Below are positions 17,981 to 27,768 of a DNA stretch of 64,000 bases, piece after piece. Under the pieces are notes generated by a model. The model ran no database searches. It saw only the letters and a program-made list of their open reading frames with translations, and was not told the DNA's origin. The stretch's first letter is position 1; the number at the start of each line of letters is the position of its first letter. The translations under genes were made by a program, and so were the position numbers. Origin of the DNA: Oceanobacillus polygoni (GTDB lineage: Bacteria; Bacillota; Bacilli; Bacillales; Amphibacillaceae); contig NZ_PIJY01000025.1 of NCBI RefSeq assembly GCF_008304605.1, positions 31,261 through 95,260 on the forward strand. Direction: 5' to 3'.

Positions 17981-18309
17981 GGGCAGTTTCTCTAAATGCG
18001 ATATTATTCTTCGCCCCTACCTTCATAAGCATGTTGTTCATTTATTTTATTCATTCCAAATTTAACGTTGGAAATAACATAGATTTTTTGTGCAATTATG
18101 CTGTATTTTTTATCCTCTCTTTCTTGTATAAATAGAATAATATAATTTATCTATTTTTCAGATAAAACCCTCCTTCAATGTAATCAACATAATAGATTAG
18201 ATTACACAAATATGGCCTTGCAGAAGGAGTTGATACATAGATCAATAAATATAGTGCAGATTTTTAATTTTTTCCTGTTAAATTGACTTTAATCTACATG
18301 GAGGTTGTT
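17981..18309. other. Intergenic region upstream of the PutP-like gene
   Basis: A 329-bp AT-rich gap. The only structure seen is a perfect inverted repeat, TGTAATC (18179-18185) and GATTACA (18200-18206), separated by 14 bases. Spacing and position about 100 bases before the symporter start would suit an activator or repressor site. No gene is visible here. Confidence 0.4.
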
Positions 18310-19746
18310 ATGAATACGATTATTTTAGTTGAATTTATCCTTTACTGTATTGTAATCGTTTGGATAGGCTACTATTTTAGTAAAAAAACGAAGACACAGG
18401 CGGATTATTTATTAGGCGGCAAAAAATTGCCTGGCTGGGCTTTGGCCTTTTCTGAGCGTGCAACAGGAGAATCTGCTTGGCTGCTGTTAGGTTACACCGG
18501 ATTTGTATTTATGACTGGTTTATCAGGTATATGGGTAGCTGTAGGAATTGCATGCGGAATTATTTTTGCTTGGTTAGTTTTAGCTAAAAAATTTATGACA
18601 GAAACGGATAAGTATAATGTTATAACTCTACCAGATTATTTAGCTGTTCGCTTCGGAGAAAAGGCAAAAATAATCCGCTGGTTAACAAGTGTTTTAATTG
18701 CTGGGTTTTTAATGTTTTATATCAGTGCTCAAATGGCTGGTGCGGGAAAAATGTTATTTACAACTTTTGAAATCCCTTCAGCTATTGGTATTCTGATAGC
18801 TACAGCCATTATTATTTTAACAGCTTTCGCTGGTGGGTTCATTTCAGTTGTATGGACAGACATGGTACAGAGTGTAATGATGCTAATTACATTGGTCGGC
18901 TTACCTATTGTAGCATTCGTTTACATTTATACGAATGACCTATCAATTAGTCAATCATTAGCTACTTCGGGTGATTCATATAATTCGTGGTTTGGTGGTT
19001 TAACTGGATTTTCGCTGGGTGTCCTTTTTTTCAATAATTTTTCCTGGTTCTTCGGTTTTCTAGGTGGGCAACCACAACTTAGTGTACGTTTTATGGCTTT
19101 GAAGAATAATAAAGAGGCGAATCAAGGTAGTATCGTTGCTATTATCTGGACATTCCTTGCATATGGTGGCGCATTTTTAATTGGTTTAGCTGCAATAGCA
19201 ATGTATGATCAAGGATCATTTGCCGATGTTGAAACGCTCTTACCTACTATGGTGCTTCAGTTAATGCCCCCATGGCTTGCTGGGCTACTGCTAGCTGGAG
19301 TGCTAGCTGCTATTATAACAACTGCCAATTCGCAGTTATTAGTAGTTACGAGCTCGGTTACAGAGGATATTATTCATAAAGCATTAGGTCTGAAGATTTC
19401 AGATAGACAACTTGTATGGCTATCTCGTCTTTCCGTAGCATTTTTTGGACTTGTCGGTATGATCATTGCATTGGTTTCAGAATCATTAGTATATCTTATT
19501 GTCAGCTGGGCATGGGCTGGTGTCGGCTGTACCCTTTCTCCTGCTATTCTAATGACATTTTTCTGGAAGCGCTATTCAAGTGCAGGTGTTATTGCTACAA
19601 TCTTGTCTGGATTAATTTCAACAATCATTTGGATAAGTACACCACTTGAGGAAATGGTCACATCACGCTTTACAACATTCTTCATTGCAGCTTTCTTTGG
19701 AATTATCTTTAGTCTTTTAATTCCCGATAAGAAAGAAAACATATAA
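18310..19746 (+). CDS. Sodium/proline-type symporter (SSS family, PutP-like)
   Basis: A 478-aa SSS transporter with about 13 helices. The N-terminal region YLLGGKKLPGWALAFSERATGESAWLLLGYTG corresponds to the PutP substrate/Na+ site around TM2, and LAAIITTANSQLLVVTSSVTED near residue 350 is the TM8 Na+-binding stretch. The GGAGG at 18299-18303 fixes the ATG at 18310, nine codons into the open frame. It probably brings in proline or a related compound for the adjacent catabolic genes. Substrate not proven. It lies 380 bp after the regulator with its own terminator at 19825. Confidence 0.9.
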   Translation: MNTIILVEFILYCIVIVWIGYYFSKKTKTQADYLLGGKKLPGWALAFSERATGESAWLLLGYTGFVFMTGLSGIWVAVGIACGIIFAWLVLAKKFMTETDKYNVITLPDYLAVRFGEKAKIIRWLTSVLIAGFLMFYISAQMAGAGKMLFTTFEIPSAIGILIATAIIILTAFAGGFISVVWTDMVQSVMMLITLVGLPIVAFVYIYTNDLSISQSLATSGDSYNSWFGGLTGFSLGVLFFNNFSWFFGFLGGQPQLSVRFMALKNNKEANQGSIVAIIWTFLAYGGAFLIGLAAIAMYDQGSFADVETLLPTMVLQLMPPWLAGLLLAGVLAAIITTANSQLLVVTSSVTEDIIHKALGLKISDRQLVWLSRLSVAFFGLVGMIIALVSESLVYLIVSWAWAGVGCTLSPAILMTFFWKRYSSAGVIATILSGLISTIIWISTPLEEMVTSRFTTFFIAAFFGIIFSLLIPDKKENI

Positions 19747-19824
19747 GTACTTACTGTATTATATTATAGATTTAAATCTGAGCAAGCTTAATAACAAATG
19801 AAAAAGTGAGATTTATCCATTAAG

Positions 19825-19861
19825 AAAAATGCTTGCACGCTATTCGCTGCAAGCATTTTTT
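19825..19861. terminator. Bidirectional terminator
   Basis: Perfect 13-bp stem AAAAATGCTTGCA / TGCAAGCATTTTT (19825-19837, 19848-19860) with a 10-base loop. It lies between the convergent PutP-like and ActP-like genes and carries T-tracts on both strands. Confidence 0.88.
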
Positions 19862-19871
19862 CTATTTCTTC

Positions 19872-21416
19872 CTAATGACTAACACCACTGCGCTTATATC
19901 CTGTATTCGCTTTTACCTTTACTTCTGCATAACGTTTCATATCCGTTTCCTTCGACAGTATTGTTCCTAAATACCCTCCTAGGAACCCAAGAGGAACCGA
20001 TACAAGTGCTGGATTTGTAAGTGGGAAAATTGGTTCTCCTACAAATAATGCTGCACCTTCAACCGGCGAGAAGACGCTTGGGCTAATCGATACAAGGATT
20101 AACGCGGATAATAATCCCGTTAGCATTGCTGTAACTGCCCCCGCAGTATTGAATCGTTTCCAATATACGGTGTAAAGAATAACCGGTAAGTTGGCACTTG
20201 CAGCAATACAAAAGGCAAGAGAAACAAGGAATGCTACATTTAAATATTGTGCAAATAATGCTAAGACAATAGATAGAACAGATACGGCCAAAGATGCGTA
20301 ACGCGCAGCACGCACTTGCTCTTTTTCCGTCACCTTCCCTTTTTTAATAATTTGACCATACAAATCATGGGCGAATGCGGATGCACCAGATAATACGAGT
20401 CCTGCTACTACAGCTAAAATCGTTGCGAAGGCAACAGCTGAAATAAAGGCAAACAATAAATCGCCGCCGATGGCTTGTGCGAGTAGTGGTGCAGCCATAT
20501 TCCCACCAGGGTTTGCCGCAATAATTGCCTCATACCCAACAAAAGCTGCTGCGCCGAAACCTAAAAATAATGTAAGTACATAGAATATCCCAATCACCCA
20601 TGTTGCGATAACAACAGAGCTTCTTGCTGTTTTCGCATCTCGAACGGTAAAAAAACGCATGAGAATATGTGGTAAGCCCGCTGTCCCAAGAACTAACGCC
20701 AACATAAGCGAAAGTGTGCCTAGTGGTTCTGTATATTGTAAACCAGGCATTAAATATGCTTCACCGTGAGCTGTAACAGACTTTACATTCGTAAACATTT
20801 GCCCAATATTAAAATTAAATTTTAATAAGACAAGGAACGTCATGATAAGCATCCCAGCCATAAGAAGAACTGCCTTTACAATTTGTACCCAACTTGTCGC
20901 AATCATCCCGCCAAATAATACGTAAATTGTCATCATGACACCAACAATAAGTACAGCAAGCCAATAATCAATGCCAAACAATAATTGGATTAATGCGCCA
21001 GCACCAACAAGCTGTGCAATCATGTAGAACGTACTAATTGTAATAGTATTTAGTGCTGCTGCCCCCCGAACCTTCTTGGCATCAAAACGGGAATTAATCA
21101 TATCAGCAAGTGTATATTTGCCAAGATTACGCAATGGCTCGGCTACAAGGAATAGCACAACTAAATACGCAATTAAAAATCCGATACTGTAGAAAAAGCC
21201 ATCAAATCCAAATAGTGCAATGGCACCTGCAATTCCCAGAAAAGATGCCGCTGATAAATAGTCACCTGCAATGGCTAGACCATTTTGCGTTCCTGTGAGT
21301 CCTCCACCAGCAGTATAAAAATCGCCTGCCGTTTGCGTTCTTCTGGCTGCAAAAAAAGTGATTACAAGAGTTAGTACGACAATGGCTAGAAAGAGTGTTA
21401 TGACAGTTGAACTCAT
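19872..21416 (-). CDS. actP: Cation/acetate symporter, ActP-like (SSS family)
   Basis: A 514-aa, 13-helix transporter of the acetate/monocarboxylate branch of the SSS family. Motifs include GGGLTGTQNGLAIAGDYLSAASFLGI at the N-terminus, GTAGLPHILMRFFTVRDAKTARSS near residue 245, and FATILAVVAGLVLSGASAFAHDLY near 330. The ATG overlaps the DUF485 gene stop as ATGA, the usual yjcH-actP arrangement. It is followed by a strong terminator and preceded (via DUF485) by acsA, so acetate uptake feeds directly into acetyl-CoA synthesis. Related carriers also take pyruvate or propionate. Confidence 0.92.
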   Translation of the reverse strand: MSSTVITLFLAIVVLTLVITFFAARRTQTAGDFYTAGGGLTGTQNGLAIAGDYLSAASFLGIAGAIALFGFDGFFYSIGFLIAYLVVLFLVAEPLRNLGKYTLADMINSRFDAKKVRGAAALNTITISTFYMIAQLVGAGALIQLLFGIDYWLAVLIVGVMMTIYVLFGGMIATSWVQIVKAVLLMAGMLIMTFLVLLKFNFNIGQMFTNVKSVTAHGEAYLMPGLQYTEPLGTLSLMLALVLGTAGLPHILMRFFTVRDAKTARSSVVIATWVIGIFYVLTLFLGFGAAAFVGYEAIIAANPGGNMAAPLLAQAIGGDLLFAFISAVAFATILAVVAGLVLSGASAFAHDLYGQIIKKGKVTEKEQVRAARYASLAVSVLSIVLALFAQYLNVAFLVSLAFCIAASANLPVILYTVYWKRFNTAGAVTAMLTGLLSALILVSISPSVFSPVEGAALFVGEPIFPLTNPALVSVPLGFLGGYLGTILSKETDMKRYAEVKVKANTGYKRSGVSH

Positions 21417-21766
21417 CGACTATCTCCCCCTTGCTCCATCTCCTTCATAATTTGATCCGCTTGCTTATCAAAGGAAGCTGCTTTTTTCACGTAAACCGTA
21501 CATAGAACCCATGTCATCACAAATTGAGCTAACGCGAATAGCCATACCCAAGAGATATCTCCAATCGCTGGCGTGTTTAGAAAGGTCGTATATGAAGTTA
21601 ATATTGGTAATAAGAAGTAAAATACTAGAAAAAAGATAGTTAAGGGTATAATGAATTTTCTTCGATCATGCATGAGCTTTTTAAAGGATTTACTTTCAAT
21701 TACTTGAACATAGTCTACCTCTTTTGTAGCCCTCTGCTCTTGCTTATATTCTTTTTCTGCACCCAT
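21413..21766 (-). CDS. DUF485 membrane protein, ActP partner
   Basis: A 117-aa protein with a charged N-terminus and two hydrophobic helices (about 35-62 and 75-97), followed by an acidic/basic tail. This is the DUF485 (YjcH) pattern that regularly precedes actP. The ATG at 21766 is six bases after AGGAGG; the longer open frame starting at 21832 has no site. It overlaps actP by four bases. Its role is not known biochemically; small-subunit function for the symporter is inferred from conserved linkage. Confidence 0.88.
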   Translation of the reverse strand: MGAEKEYKQEQRATKEVDYVQVIESKSFKKLMHDRRKFIIPLTIFFLVFYFLLPILTSYTTFLNTPAIGDISWVWLFALAQFVMTWVLCTVYVKKAASFDKQADQIMKEMEQGGDSR

Positions 21767-21856
21767 ATGCATCCTCCTCGGATTTTGAGATAAAAGGTTT
21801 TCTAAGTTCCAAGCCTTAGAAAACCTCTCCATCCCTTCTAAATCGTTTACGAACTT

Positions 21857-23581
21857 CTATTCTTCCATCGTTGAAAGGTCACCTGTTGGCAAACCGAGAT
21901 CCCATGCTTTTAATACACGGCGCATGATTTTCCCACTTCTTGTTTTCGGTAAAAAGTCACGAATTTCTATTTCCCTTGGCGCAGCATGTGCCGCAAGCCC
22001 TTGCTTAACAAATAATCGAAGCTCTTCTTGCAATTCATCTGTTTTTGTATATCCATCCCTTAAAGCAACAAATGCTTTAATGATTTCGCCACGTACCGGA
22101 TCCGGCTTTCCGATTACTGCTGCTTCTGCAACAGCAGGATGTTCAACAAGCTTACTTTCCACCTCAAATGGACCCACACGTTCACCAGATGTTTGGATAA
22201 CATCATCGTCCCTGCCTCCAAACCAGAAATAGCCATCTTCATCCTTTGAAGCCAAGTCGCCTGATTCAAACCAACCGTCTACTGGAAAATATTGATTAAA
22301 GCGTTCCTCATTTTTCCAAACGGCACGAAGCATCGATGGCCATCCAGCTTTTACACAGAGCTTACCCATTTGCCCTGGCGGAAGTTCGTTTCCCGCATCA
22401 TCCAAAATCGCTGCTTCAATACCCGGAAACGGTTTACCCATCGAACCTGGCTTCATTTCCATGGAGCGATAATTGGCAATGATAATGCCACCTGTTTCTG
22501 TCATCCACCAATGATCATGAATCCTCAACCTGTAAACTTTCATTCCCCAATGAACGACTTCTGCATTTAACGGTTCACCAACACTTAAAATATGCCGCAA
22601 TGAACTTAAATCATATTCTTCTGAAACATTATCACCTACAGCCATCAGCCTTCGAAATGCCGTTGGCGCACTTAGCCACACCGTGACACCGTATTTTTCA
22701 ATCGTTAAATACCAATCTTCCGGACTAAAACGACCACCTCGGATAAGATTGGATGCACCGTTTAACCATGGACCAAAAATCCCATACGAGGTACCAGTTA
22801 CCCACCCTGGATCAGCTGTACACCAATAAATGTCCTCTTCCTGCAAATCCAATACCCATTTAGCGGTTTGATAATGTTGAATCATCGCATTATGAACATG
22901 TAAGATCCCTTTTGGTTTCCCGGTTGAACCGGAGGTATAGTGTAGAATCATGCCATCCTCACGATCAACCCATTCAATTTCTAAATCACGTGAAGCTTTT
23001 TTCATTTCTGCTTCGTACTTATAAAATGTTATGTCATCCGTGTTTTCTGGTAACTCTCCTTCACCGACTAAAATAATTTGATTCAAATGAGGAAGCTCCG
23101 TATATGGTACACGCGGCAAGAGTTCTTTAGTCGTGATTAACGCCTGAGCATCACTATTTTCCAAACGGTCTCGAACAGCTTGCTCCATAAATGCTTCAAA
23201 TAACGGACCGGCAATCGAACCATTTTTCAAAATCCCCAATAAACTAATATAAAGCTCGGGTGATCGTGGCATGAATAAAAAGACTCGTTCACCTTTTTCG
23301 ATACCGATTGTGCGCAATACATTCCCAAATTGATTGGATAGTAATTTCAAATCCCGAAATGTATACTTTTCATCTCGTTGTTGATCACTGTAATAAAGTG
23401 CAACTTTATTCTTTCTCCAGCTATCTGCGTGGCGGTCTATTGCTTCATGGGCCATATTTACTTTTCCAGTTTCATGCCAGGAAAAGTTATTCTCCACATC
23501 TTTCCAATTAAACTCCTGATATGCTTGGTCATAATCAGGCATATTTACTTTCTCTTTAACGGCTGCAAATGTCTCAGTCAC
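21857..23581 (-). CDS. acsA: Acetyl-CoA synthetase (AMP-forming)
   Basis: A 574-aa adenylate-forming enzyme that activates acetate to acetyl-CoA through acetyl-AMP. Motifs: the P-loop LHYTSGSTGKPKGILH near residue 235, the WWMTETGG core near 375, SGDLASKDEDGYFWFGGRDDD near 465, and the C-terminal acetylation site SGKIMRRVLKAW, whose lysine is the regulatory position in AcsA proteins. The GTG at 23581 lies eight bases after GGGAGGA; the longer frame to 23656 lacks a site. The length equals B. subtilis AcsA. A cre-like box sits at the promoter. Confidence 0.93.
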   Translation of the reverse strand: MTETFAAVKEKVNMPDYDQAYQEFNWKDVENNFSWHETGKVNMAHEAIDRHADSWRKNKVALYYSDQQRDEKYTFRDLKLLSNQFGNVLRTIGIEKGERVFLFMPRSPELYISLLGILKNGSIAGPLFEAFMEQAVRDRLENSDAQALITTKELLPRVPYTELPHLNQIILVGEGELPENTDDITFYKYEAEMKKASRDLEIEWVDREDGMILHYTSGSTGKPKGILHVHNAMIQHYQTAKWVLDLQEEDIYWCTADPGWVTGTSYGIFGPWLNGASNLIRGGRFSPEDWYLTIEKYGVTVWLSAPTAFRRLMAVGDNVSEEYDLSSLRHILSVGEPLNAEVVHWGMKVYRLRIHDHWWMTETGGIIIANYRSMEMKPGSMGKPFPGIEAAILDDAGNELPPGQMGKLCVKAGWPSMLRAVWKNEERFNQYFPVDGWFESGDLASKDEDGYFWFGGRDDDVIQTSGERVGPFEVESKLVEHPAVAEAAVIGKPDPVRGEIIKAFVALRDGYTKTDELQEELRLFVKQGLAAHAAPREIEIRDFLPKTRSGKIMRRVLKAWDLGLPTGDLSTMEE

Positions 23582-23619
23582 TCCGCATTTCCTCCCTTTA
23601 TATTTTTCCAGTTCTCCAT

Positions 23620-23642
23620 TGTAAACGCTTACCGAGATTATA
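23620..23642 (-). promoter_or_regulatory. acsA promoter -10 and overlapping cre site
   Basis: On the minus strand TATAAT occupies 23637-23642. Immediately downstream, at 23620-23633, GGTAAGCGTTTACA matches the CcpA cre consensus except for one end base. The box would cover the transcription start, as expected for glucose repression of acsA. No good -35 is visible. Confidence 0.6.
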
Positions 23643-23724
23643 AAGGAAGATAACATACAAGTAAGGAAATTTGCATCAACGGTTTAAATTGACGATTGAA
23701 CTGTTTTAATATTGCCATTAATGG

Positions 23725-24477
23725 TTAATTTCCAAACAAATCGAAAAGATGTTTTCTTGCAGCCCGACTAACTGGGATTGTCGTCTGTTTTTTATCTTTT
23801 AACGTGACGTTGCTCGTTCCGTTGAACCATGGTGTAATCTCCTGGACATGATTCAAATTAACAAGGTAACTACGATGAGTCCTAAAAAAAGCATAGCCTT
23901 GAAGCTTCTTTTCCAGTTCTTGTAACGTCATCCTACTATGAATGACCTTATCCTCCGTATGTATTTCTAACATCCGCTTAAATGGAACAGCATAATAAAT
24001 CGCATCTGGAGACAGAACAACCGTCCGATCATTATCATCAATCAGTAATTTCGTCGCCTGCTGTATGTGCTGGTTTGATAACCGCTTCCCATTGCTCTCT
24101 ACTTGCTGCATTCGCTTACGGATACGATTCATCGCTGTTTGGAACCGTTCTGTATCGTAAGGCTTTAGCATATAATCAATCGCTTCTATGTCAAAGGCTT
24201 CTACTGCATATTCATCATACGCAGTTGTAAAAACAAATAATGGGGCTTTCATGTAAACAAGCTCCGTTATTTTCTTCGCTGCATCTACGCCACGCATACC
24301 TGGCATATGTACATCGAGAAAGATGACATCTGGTTCATGCTCAATGTACAGCTCAACTAACTGCTCCCCTGTTTCCGCACTTGGCAACAGCTTTACATCT
24401 TGTTCTTTTTCTAATAAATATATTAATTCTTCACGTGCCAATTGTTCATCTTCCGCAATCATCGTGTGGATTTTCAT
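23725..24477 (-). CDS. LytTR-family response regulator
   Basis: A 250-aa regulator. The receiver domain (residues 1-120) has acidic AEDEQ, the phospho-acceptor aspartate in VIFLDVHMPGMRG near 54, and the lysine in YMLKPY near 103. A C-terminal LytTR DNA-binding domain (about 145-250) contains FRTHRSYLVNLNHV. The ATG at 24477 was chosen from AAAGGTAGG seven bases ahead. It follows the histidine kinase gene by seven bases, forming one unit with the second ActP-like transporter. The probable role is control of acetate or pyruvate carriers in response to the extracellular substrate, as in B. subtilis LytST-pftAB. Confidence 0.92.
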   Translation of the reverse strand: MKIHTMIAEDEQLAREELIYLLEKEQDVKLLPSAETGEQLVELYIEHEPDVIFLDVHMPGMRGVDAAKKITELVYMKAPLFVFTTAYDEYAVEAFDIEAIDYMLKPYDTERFQTAMNRIRKRMQQVESNGKRLSNQHIQQATKLLIDDNDRTVVLSPDAIYYAVPFKRMLEIHTEDKVIHSRMTLQELEKKLQGYAFFRTHRSYLVNLNHVQEITPWFNGTSNVTLKDKKQTTIPVSRAARKHLFDLFGN

Positions 24478-24484
24478 ATAATAC

Positions 24485-26224
24485 CTACCTTTCTTTATAG
24501 GGGATCGTAAAATATACTTCACTACCACTCCCAGGTAAATTCCGTACATGTAATCGTGCTTCCTCACCAAGCAGATTAATTAAGCGCTGATTCACATTAT
24601 ATAAACCGGTCCCACCATGCTGCTTTTCTGTCAACACAACATTTCCAACCCGTGATAAAATTTCTTCAGAAAATCCTCTTCCATTATCTCGAACACATAT
24701 TTTCATTCGATCACCCTTTCTCTCCATCGTTACATCAATTCGTCCCCCTTCTGTCACGTGCTCTAGTCCATGGCTGACACTATTTTCAACAAGTGGCTGG
24801 ATCGATGACGGCGGAATAAGCAGATGGGAAATGCCTTCTGGTTCTGTAAAATTAATTTGTAATCGACTCGTAAATCGAGTTTGGATAATCGCAATATATG
24901 CTTTTACATGTTCCGATTCCTTTTCCAATGGCACGAGATGTGTGGATACAAGCTTCAGATTGAATCGCATAAAGTGTGCTAATTGAACGGTTATATGTCT
25001 TGCTTTTTCAGGGTCTTTACGAAATAATGCCGCAATCATATGCAGTGTATTAAACAGAAAATGTGGATTGATTTGTGCTTGTAAATTACTTAACTCTGCA
25101 TCACGTGTATGTAATTCAAGCCTTTCCGTTTTGATCGTTTTTAATTGATTTCCAATTAATTGCCCGAGACCCTCTGCCAGCATCAGCTCTACCGGACGGA
25201 TATGCTGTGCCTTGCGAAAATATAATTTTATCAAACCAATTGTTTTACTCGCTTCTAATATTGGAATAATGATGACAGCTTCTAATGGGCAATTTTTGTT
25301 GGAACATTGAATTTCCGCCTGTGAATAGGCTACAAGCGTTTGCTTTGCTTCCATTGCCCGGTGTGATAGTTTTGTCGTTAACTGGTTTCCGTTTTTGTGA
25401 TGATCACTCCCTAGCCCCTTATGTGCCATCACTTCCTTTTCATTTGTAACTGTGACCGCTGCTAATTTTAAACGCGCATAGAGAAGACCCGCAATCCCCT
25501 CTGCCTTTTTTTGAAAGGAATCCTCCTTTAAAAAAGGCAATGCTTCTTCTGCTATCGTCAATGCTTGTTTTGTAGCAAATGCTGCTTCATTTTCCTGCTC
25601 CCGCATCACTATGGCAATCATTGCTGTAAAAATTGCAATAGCGATACTATTCGATAATACAACCGGCAAGCCAATTGTGTTAATCATGGCAACCATTTCC
25701 CTGTCCTGCGAATCAAAAATAAGCAATAAATGCATCAATAAAATGGGAGGGAAAATCCCAATAAATAGCGCTTTTATTGGTGAGATAACGCGTTCTTGTG
25801 AAAAAAATCGTGCCGTAAATCCTGCCAATAATCCTGTTAGTGGATTCACGAGGCTATTCGCTAGAAAACCTATCCCTCCTAGGTAAAACAAATGCGAACC
25901 AGTAATAATCCCGGCACCAAGACCAACGATTGGTCCTCCTAATAGACCTGCAATGACAATGGCAACTAAACTAGAACTAACAACCATTTGATCGTTCCCT
26001 ACATCCCAAACAAACGCTTGGACTACCGTAAAGTCACTTCCGATAACGACTCCGGTTAGTGTTCCTGCAATTCCGAACAAACCAAATACACACGCATGAA
26101 TAACTGCCATTTTGAAACTAAATTCACGATAAAGCAGTGACCTGAATCCAGGGCTTCGTGTCAGGACAAAAGCAATAACTAATAATAAACCTAAACGTTC
26201 GAATAAAACGATTGTCAAATACAT
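24485..26224 (-). CDS. LytS-type sensor histidine kinase
   Basis: A 579-aa membrane kinase. Residues 1-200 form the six-helix 5TMR-LYT sensor, 220-365 a GAF-like domain, then the His-kinase domain with QINPHFLFNTLHMIAALF near residue 390. The HATPase has the N-box ENSVSHGLEH and the G-box DNGRGFS. The ATG overlaps the stop of the preceding ActP-like symporter as TGATG, so transporter and sensor are coupled. This tight linkage suggests that the transporter's substrate, or flux through it, is the signal. Partner: the LytTR regulator just downstream. Confidence 0.92.
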   Translation of the reverse strand: MYLTIVLFERLGLLLVIAFVLTRSPGFRSLLYREFSFKMAVIHACVFGLFGIAGTLTGVVIGSDFTVVQAFVWDVGNDQMVVSSSLVAIVIAGLLGGPIVGLGAGIITGSHLFYLGGIGFLANSLVNPLTGLLAGFTARFFSQERVISPIKALFIGIFPPILLMHLLLIFDSQDREMVAMINTIGLPVVLSNSIAIAIFTAMIAIVMREQENEAAFATKQALTIAEEALPFLKEDSFQKKAEGIAGLLYARLKLAAVTVTNEKEVMAHKGLGSDHHKNGNQLTTKLSHRAMEAKQTLVAYSQAEIQCSNKNCPLEAVIIIPILEASKTIGLIKLYFRKAQHIRPVELMLAEGLGQLIGNQLKTIKTERLELHTRDAELSNLQAQINPHFLFNTLHMIAALFRKDPEKARHITVQLAHFMRFNLKLVSTHLVPLEKESEHVKAYIAIIQTRFTSRLQINFTEPEGISHLLIPPSSIQPLVENSVSHGLEHVTEGGRIDVTMERKGDRMKICVRDNGRGFSEEILSRVGNVVLTEKQHGGTGLYNVNQRLINLLGEEARLHVRNLPGSGSEVYFTIPYKER

Positions 26225-27768
26225 CACGGACGATCTCTCCTTGCATCAATCCCAGTTTGTGATTTTAGATAGAAAGCATGAAATGGGACTGCATTTTCTT
26301 GCCCTTTCGGTGATAATACCGCTCCAAGATATGCTCCTAAAAATCCAATTGGTATGGCAATTATCCCTGGATTATAGAGTGGTATTAAGGCTTCTCTTGC
26401 AATCCAGCCTCCATCTAAATTCATCACATGTGGTCCGATTAACAGTAACAATAAGGACGTTGTTAAACCACAGACCATCCCAGTAATTGCTCCAGTTTGA
26501 TTAAATCGCCTCCAATAGATGGTTAATAATAGTACTGGTAGATTACTAGATGCTGCAACAATAAATGTTAACGAAACTAGAAACGTTACATTCATATTCC
26601 TTAAACCAAGTGCAAATAATGTTGATAGTAGGCCGATAAAAAAGGCGGTCCAGCGTGCAGCACGGACGCGTTTCTTCTCCGTTGTATTTCCTTTTTTAAT
26701 AATATGGAAATAAATATCATGAGAGAAAGCAGTCGTAGCTGAAATGACCAAACCGGCTACAACCGCAACAATTGTTGTAAATGCAATCGCAGCGATAAAT
26801 GCCATTAGAAAGTCGCCACCTAAGTTCTCCGCTAATAATGGTGCAGCTAAATTTCCAGATGGATCAAGCATGATCAATTCCTCAAACCCAACCAGCGCTA
26901 CAGCACCTAGACCTAAAACAAGCGCAATCAAATAAAATACACCAATGATCCAACTCGCAGTTAAGAGAGATTTACGAACTTCTACCGTATTTCGGACAGT
27001 AAATAATCGAATTAAAATATGTGGCAAACCAGCAGTACCAAGTATTAAAGCGAGATGTAGCGAAATCGTTTCGATCGGGTTGTTAAACAAATGGCCCGGT
27101 AACGAAAATTGATCACCTAATGGAGAACCGATTGTAACCTGTTCAATAAGATTTGAAATACTCCAATTAAACCGAGATAAAACTATAAGCGCAAGTAGAA
27201 ATGTACCGGACAAAAGTAATACTGTTTTGACGATTTGTACCCATGATGTAGCAAACATCCCACCAAATACGACATAAACTGTCATGAGTAACCCTATGAT
27301 TAGTACAGAAGTGGAATAATTAATATTTAGCAATAAACGAATTAACAATCCTGCAGCCACTAATTGTGGAATCATATAAAGAACCGAAATGATGAGTGCC
27401 CCGACAGCCATCATTCCTCGCATTTTATAACTGGGAAAACGCGAGCAAACAACATCACCTAGTGAATATTTGCCTAATCGGTGCACTGGCTCTGCAATAA
27501 AGAACAAAACAATTAAATAGGAAACTAAAAATCCAATCGCATACAAAAATCCATCAAAACCATTGATTGCAATCGTACCAACGATACCCAAAAAAGAAGC
27601 CGCACTAATATAATCTCCTGCAATAGCCATCCCATTTTGTGTACCTGTTAAACTACCAGCAGCAATATAGAACTGATTCGTCGTTTTACTTTGTCTCGCC
27701 GCCCAATAGGTAATGATTAATGTACAAACAACAATACAGAGAAAAAATAATAGATAGGTAATGTTCAT
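26224..27768 (-). CDS. Second ActP-like monocarboxylate symporter (SSS family)
   Basis: A 514-aa paralogue of the ActP-like protein at 19872, of the same length and with the same landmarks: GSLTGTQNGMAIAGDYISAASFLGI, GTAGLPHILIRLFTVRNTVEVRKS and FTTIVAVVAGLVISATTAFSHDIY. GAAGGTGAT precedes the ATG at 27768. It heads an operon with the LytS-like kinase and LytTR regulator and overlaps the kinase start. It has no DUF485 partner of its own. It may be an alternative carrier (pyruvate, propionate or lactate) or a transporter with a signalling role. Confidence 0.9.
   Translation of the reverse strand: MNITYLLFFLCIVVCTLIITYWAARQSKTTNQFYIAAGSLTGTQNGMAIAGDYISAASFLGIVGTIAINGFDGFLYAIGFLVSYLIVLFFIAEPVHRLGKYSLGDVVCSRFPSYKMRGMMAVGALIISVLYMIPQLVAAGLLIRLLLNINYSTSVLIIGLLMTVYVVFGGMFATSWVQIVKTVLLLSGTFLLALIVLSRFNWSISNLIEQVTIGSPLGDQFSLPGHLFNNPIETISLHLALILGTAGLPHILIRLFTVRNTVEVRKSLLTASWIIGVFYLIALVLGLGAVALVGFEELIMLDPSGNLAAPLLAENLGGDFLMAFIAAIAFTTIVAVVAGLVISATTAFSHDIYFHIIKKGNTTEKKRVRAARWTAFFIGLLSTLFALGLRNMNVTFLVSLTFIVAASSNLPVLLLTIYWRRFNQTGAITGMVCGLTTSLLLLLIGPHVMNLDGGWIAREALIPLYNPGIIAIPIGFLGAYLGAVLSPKGQENAVPFHAFYLKSQTGIDARRDRP

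Noticed and set aside
17887..18135. 82-codon rightward frame after the CdaR-like gene
   Set aside because: It starts inside the regulator gene, crosses the terminator at 17944-17980 and has no translation signal.
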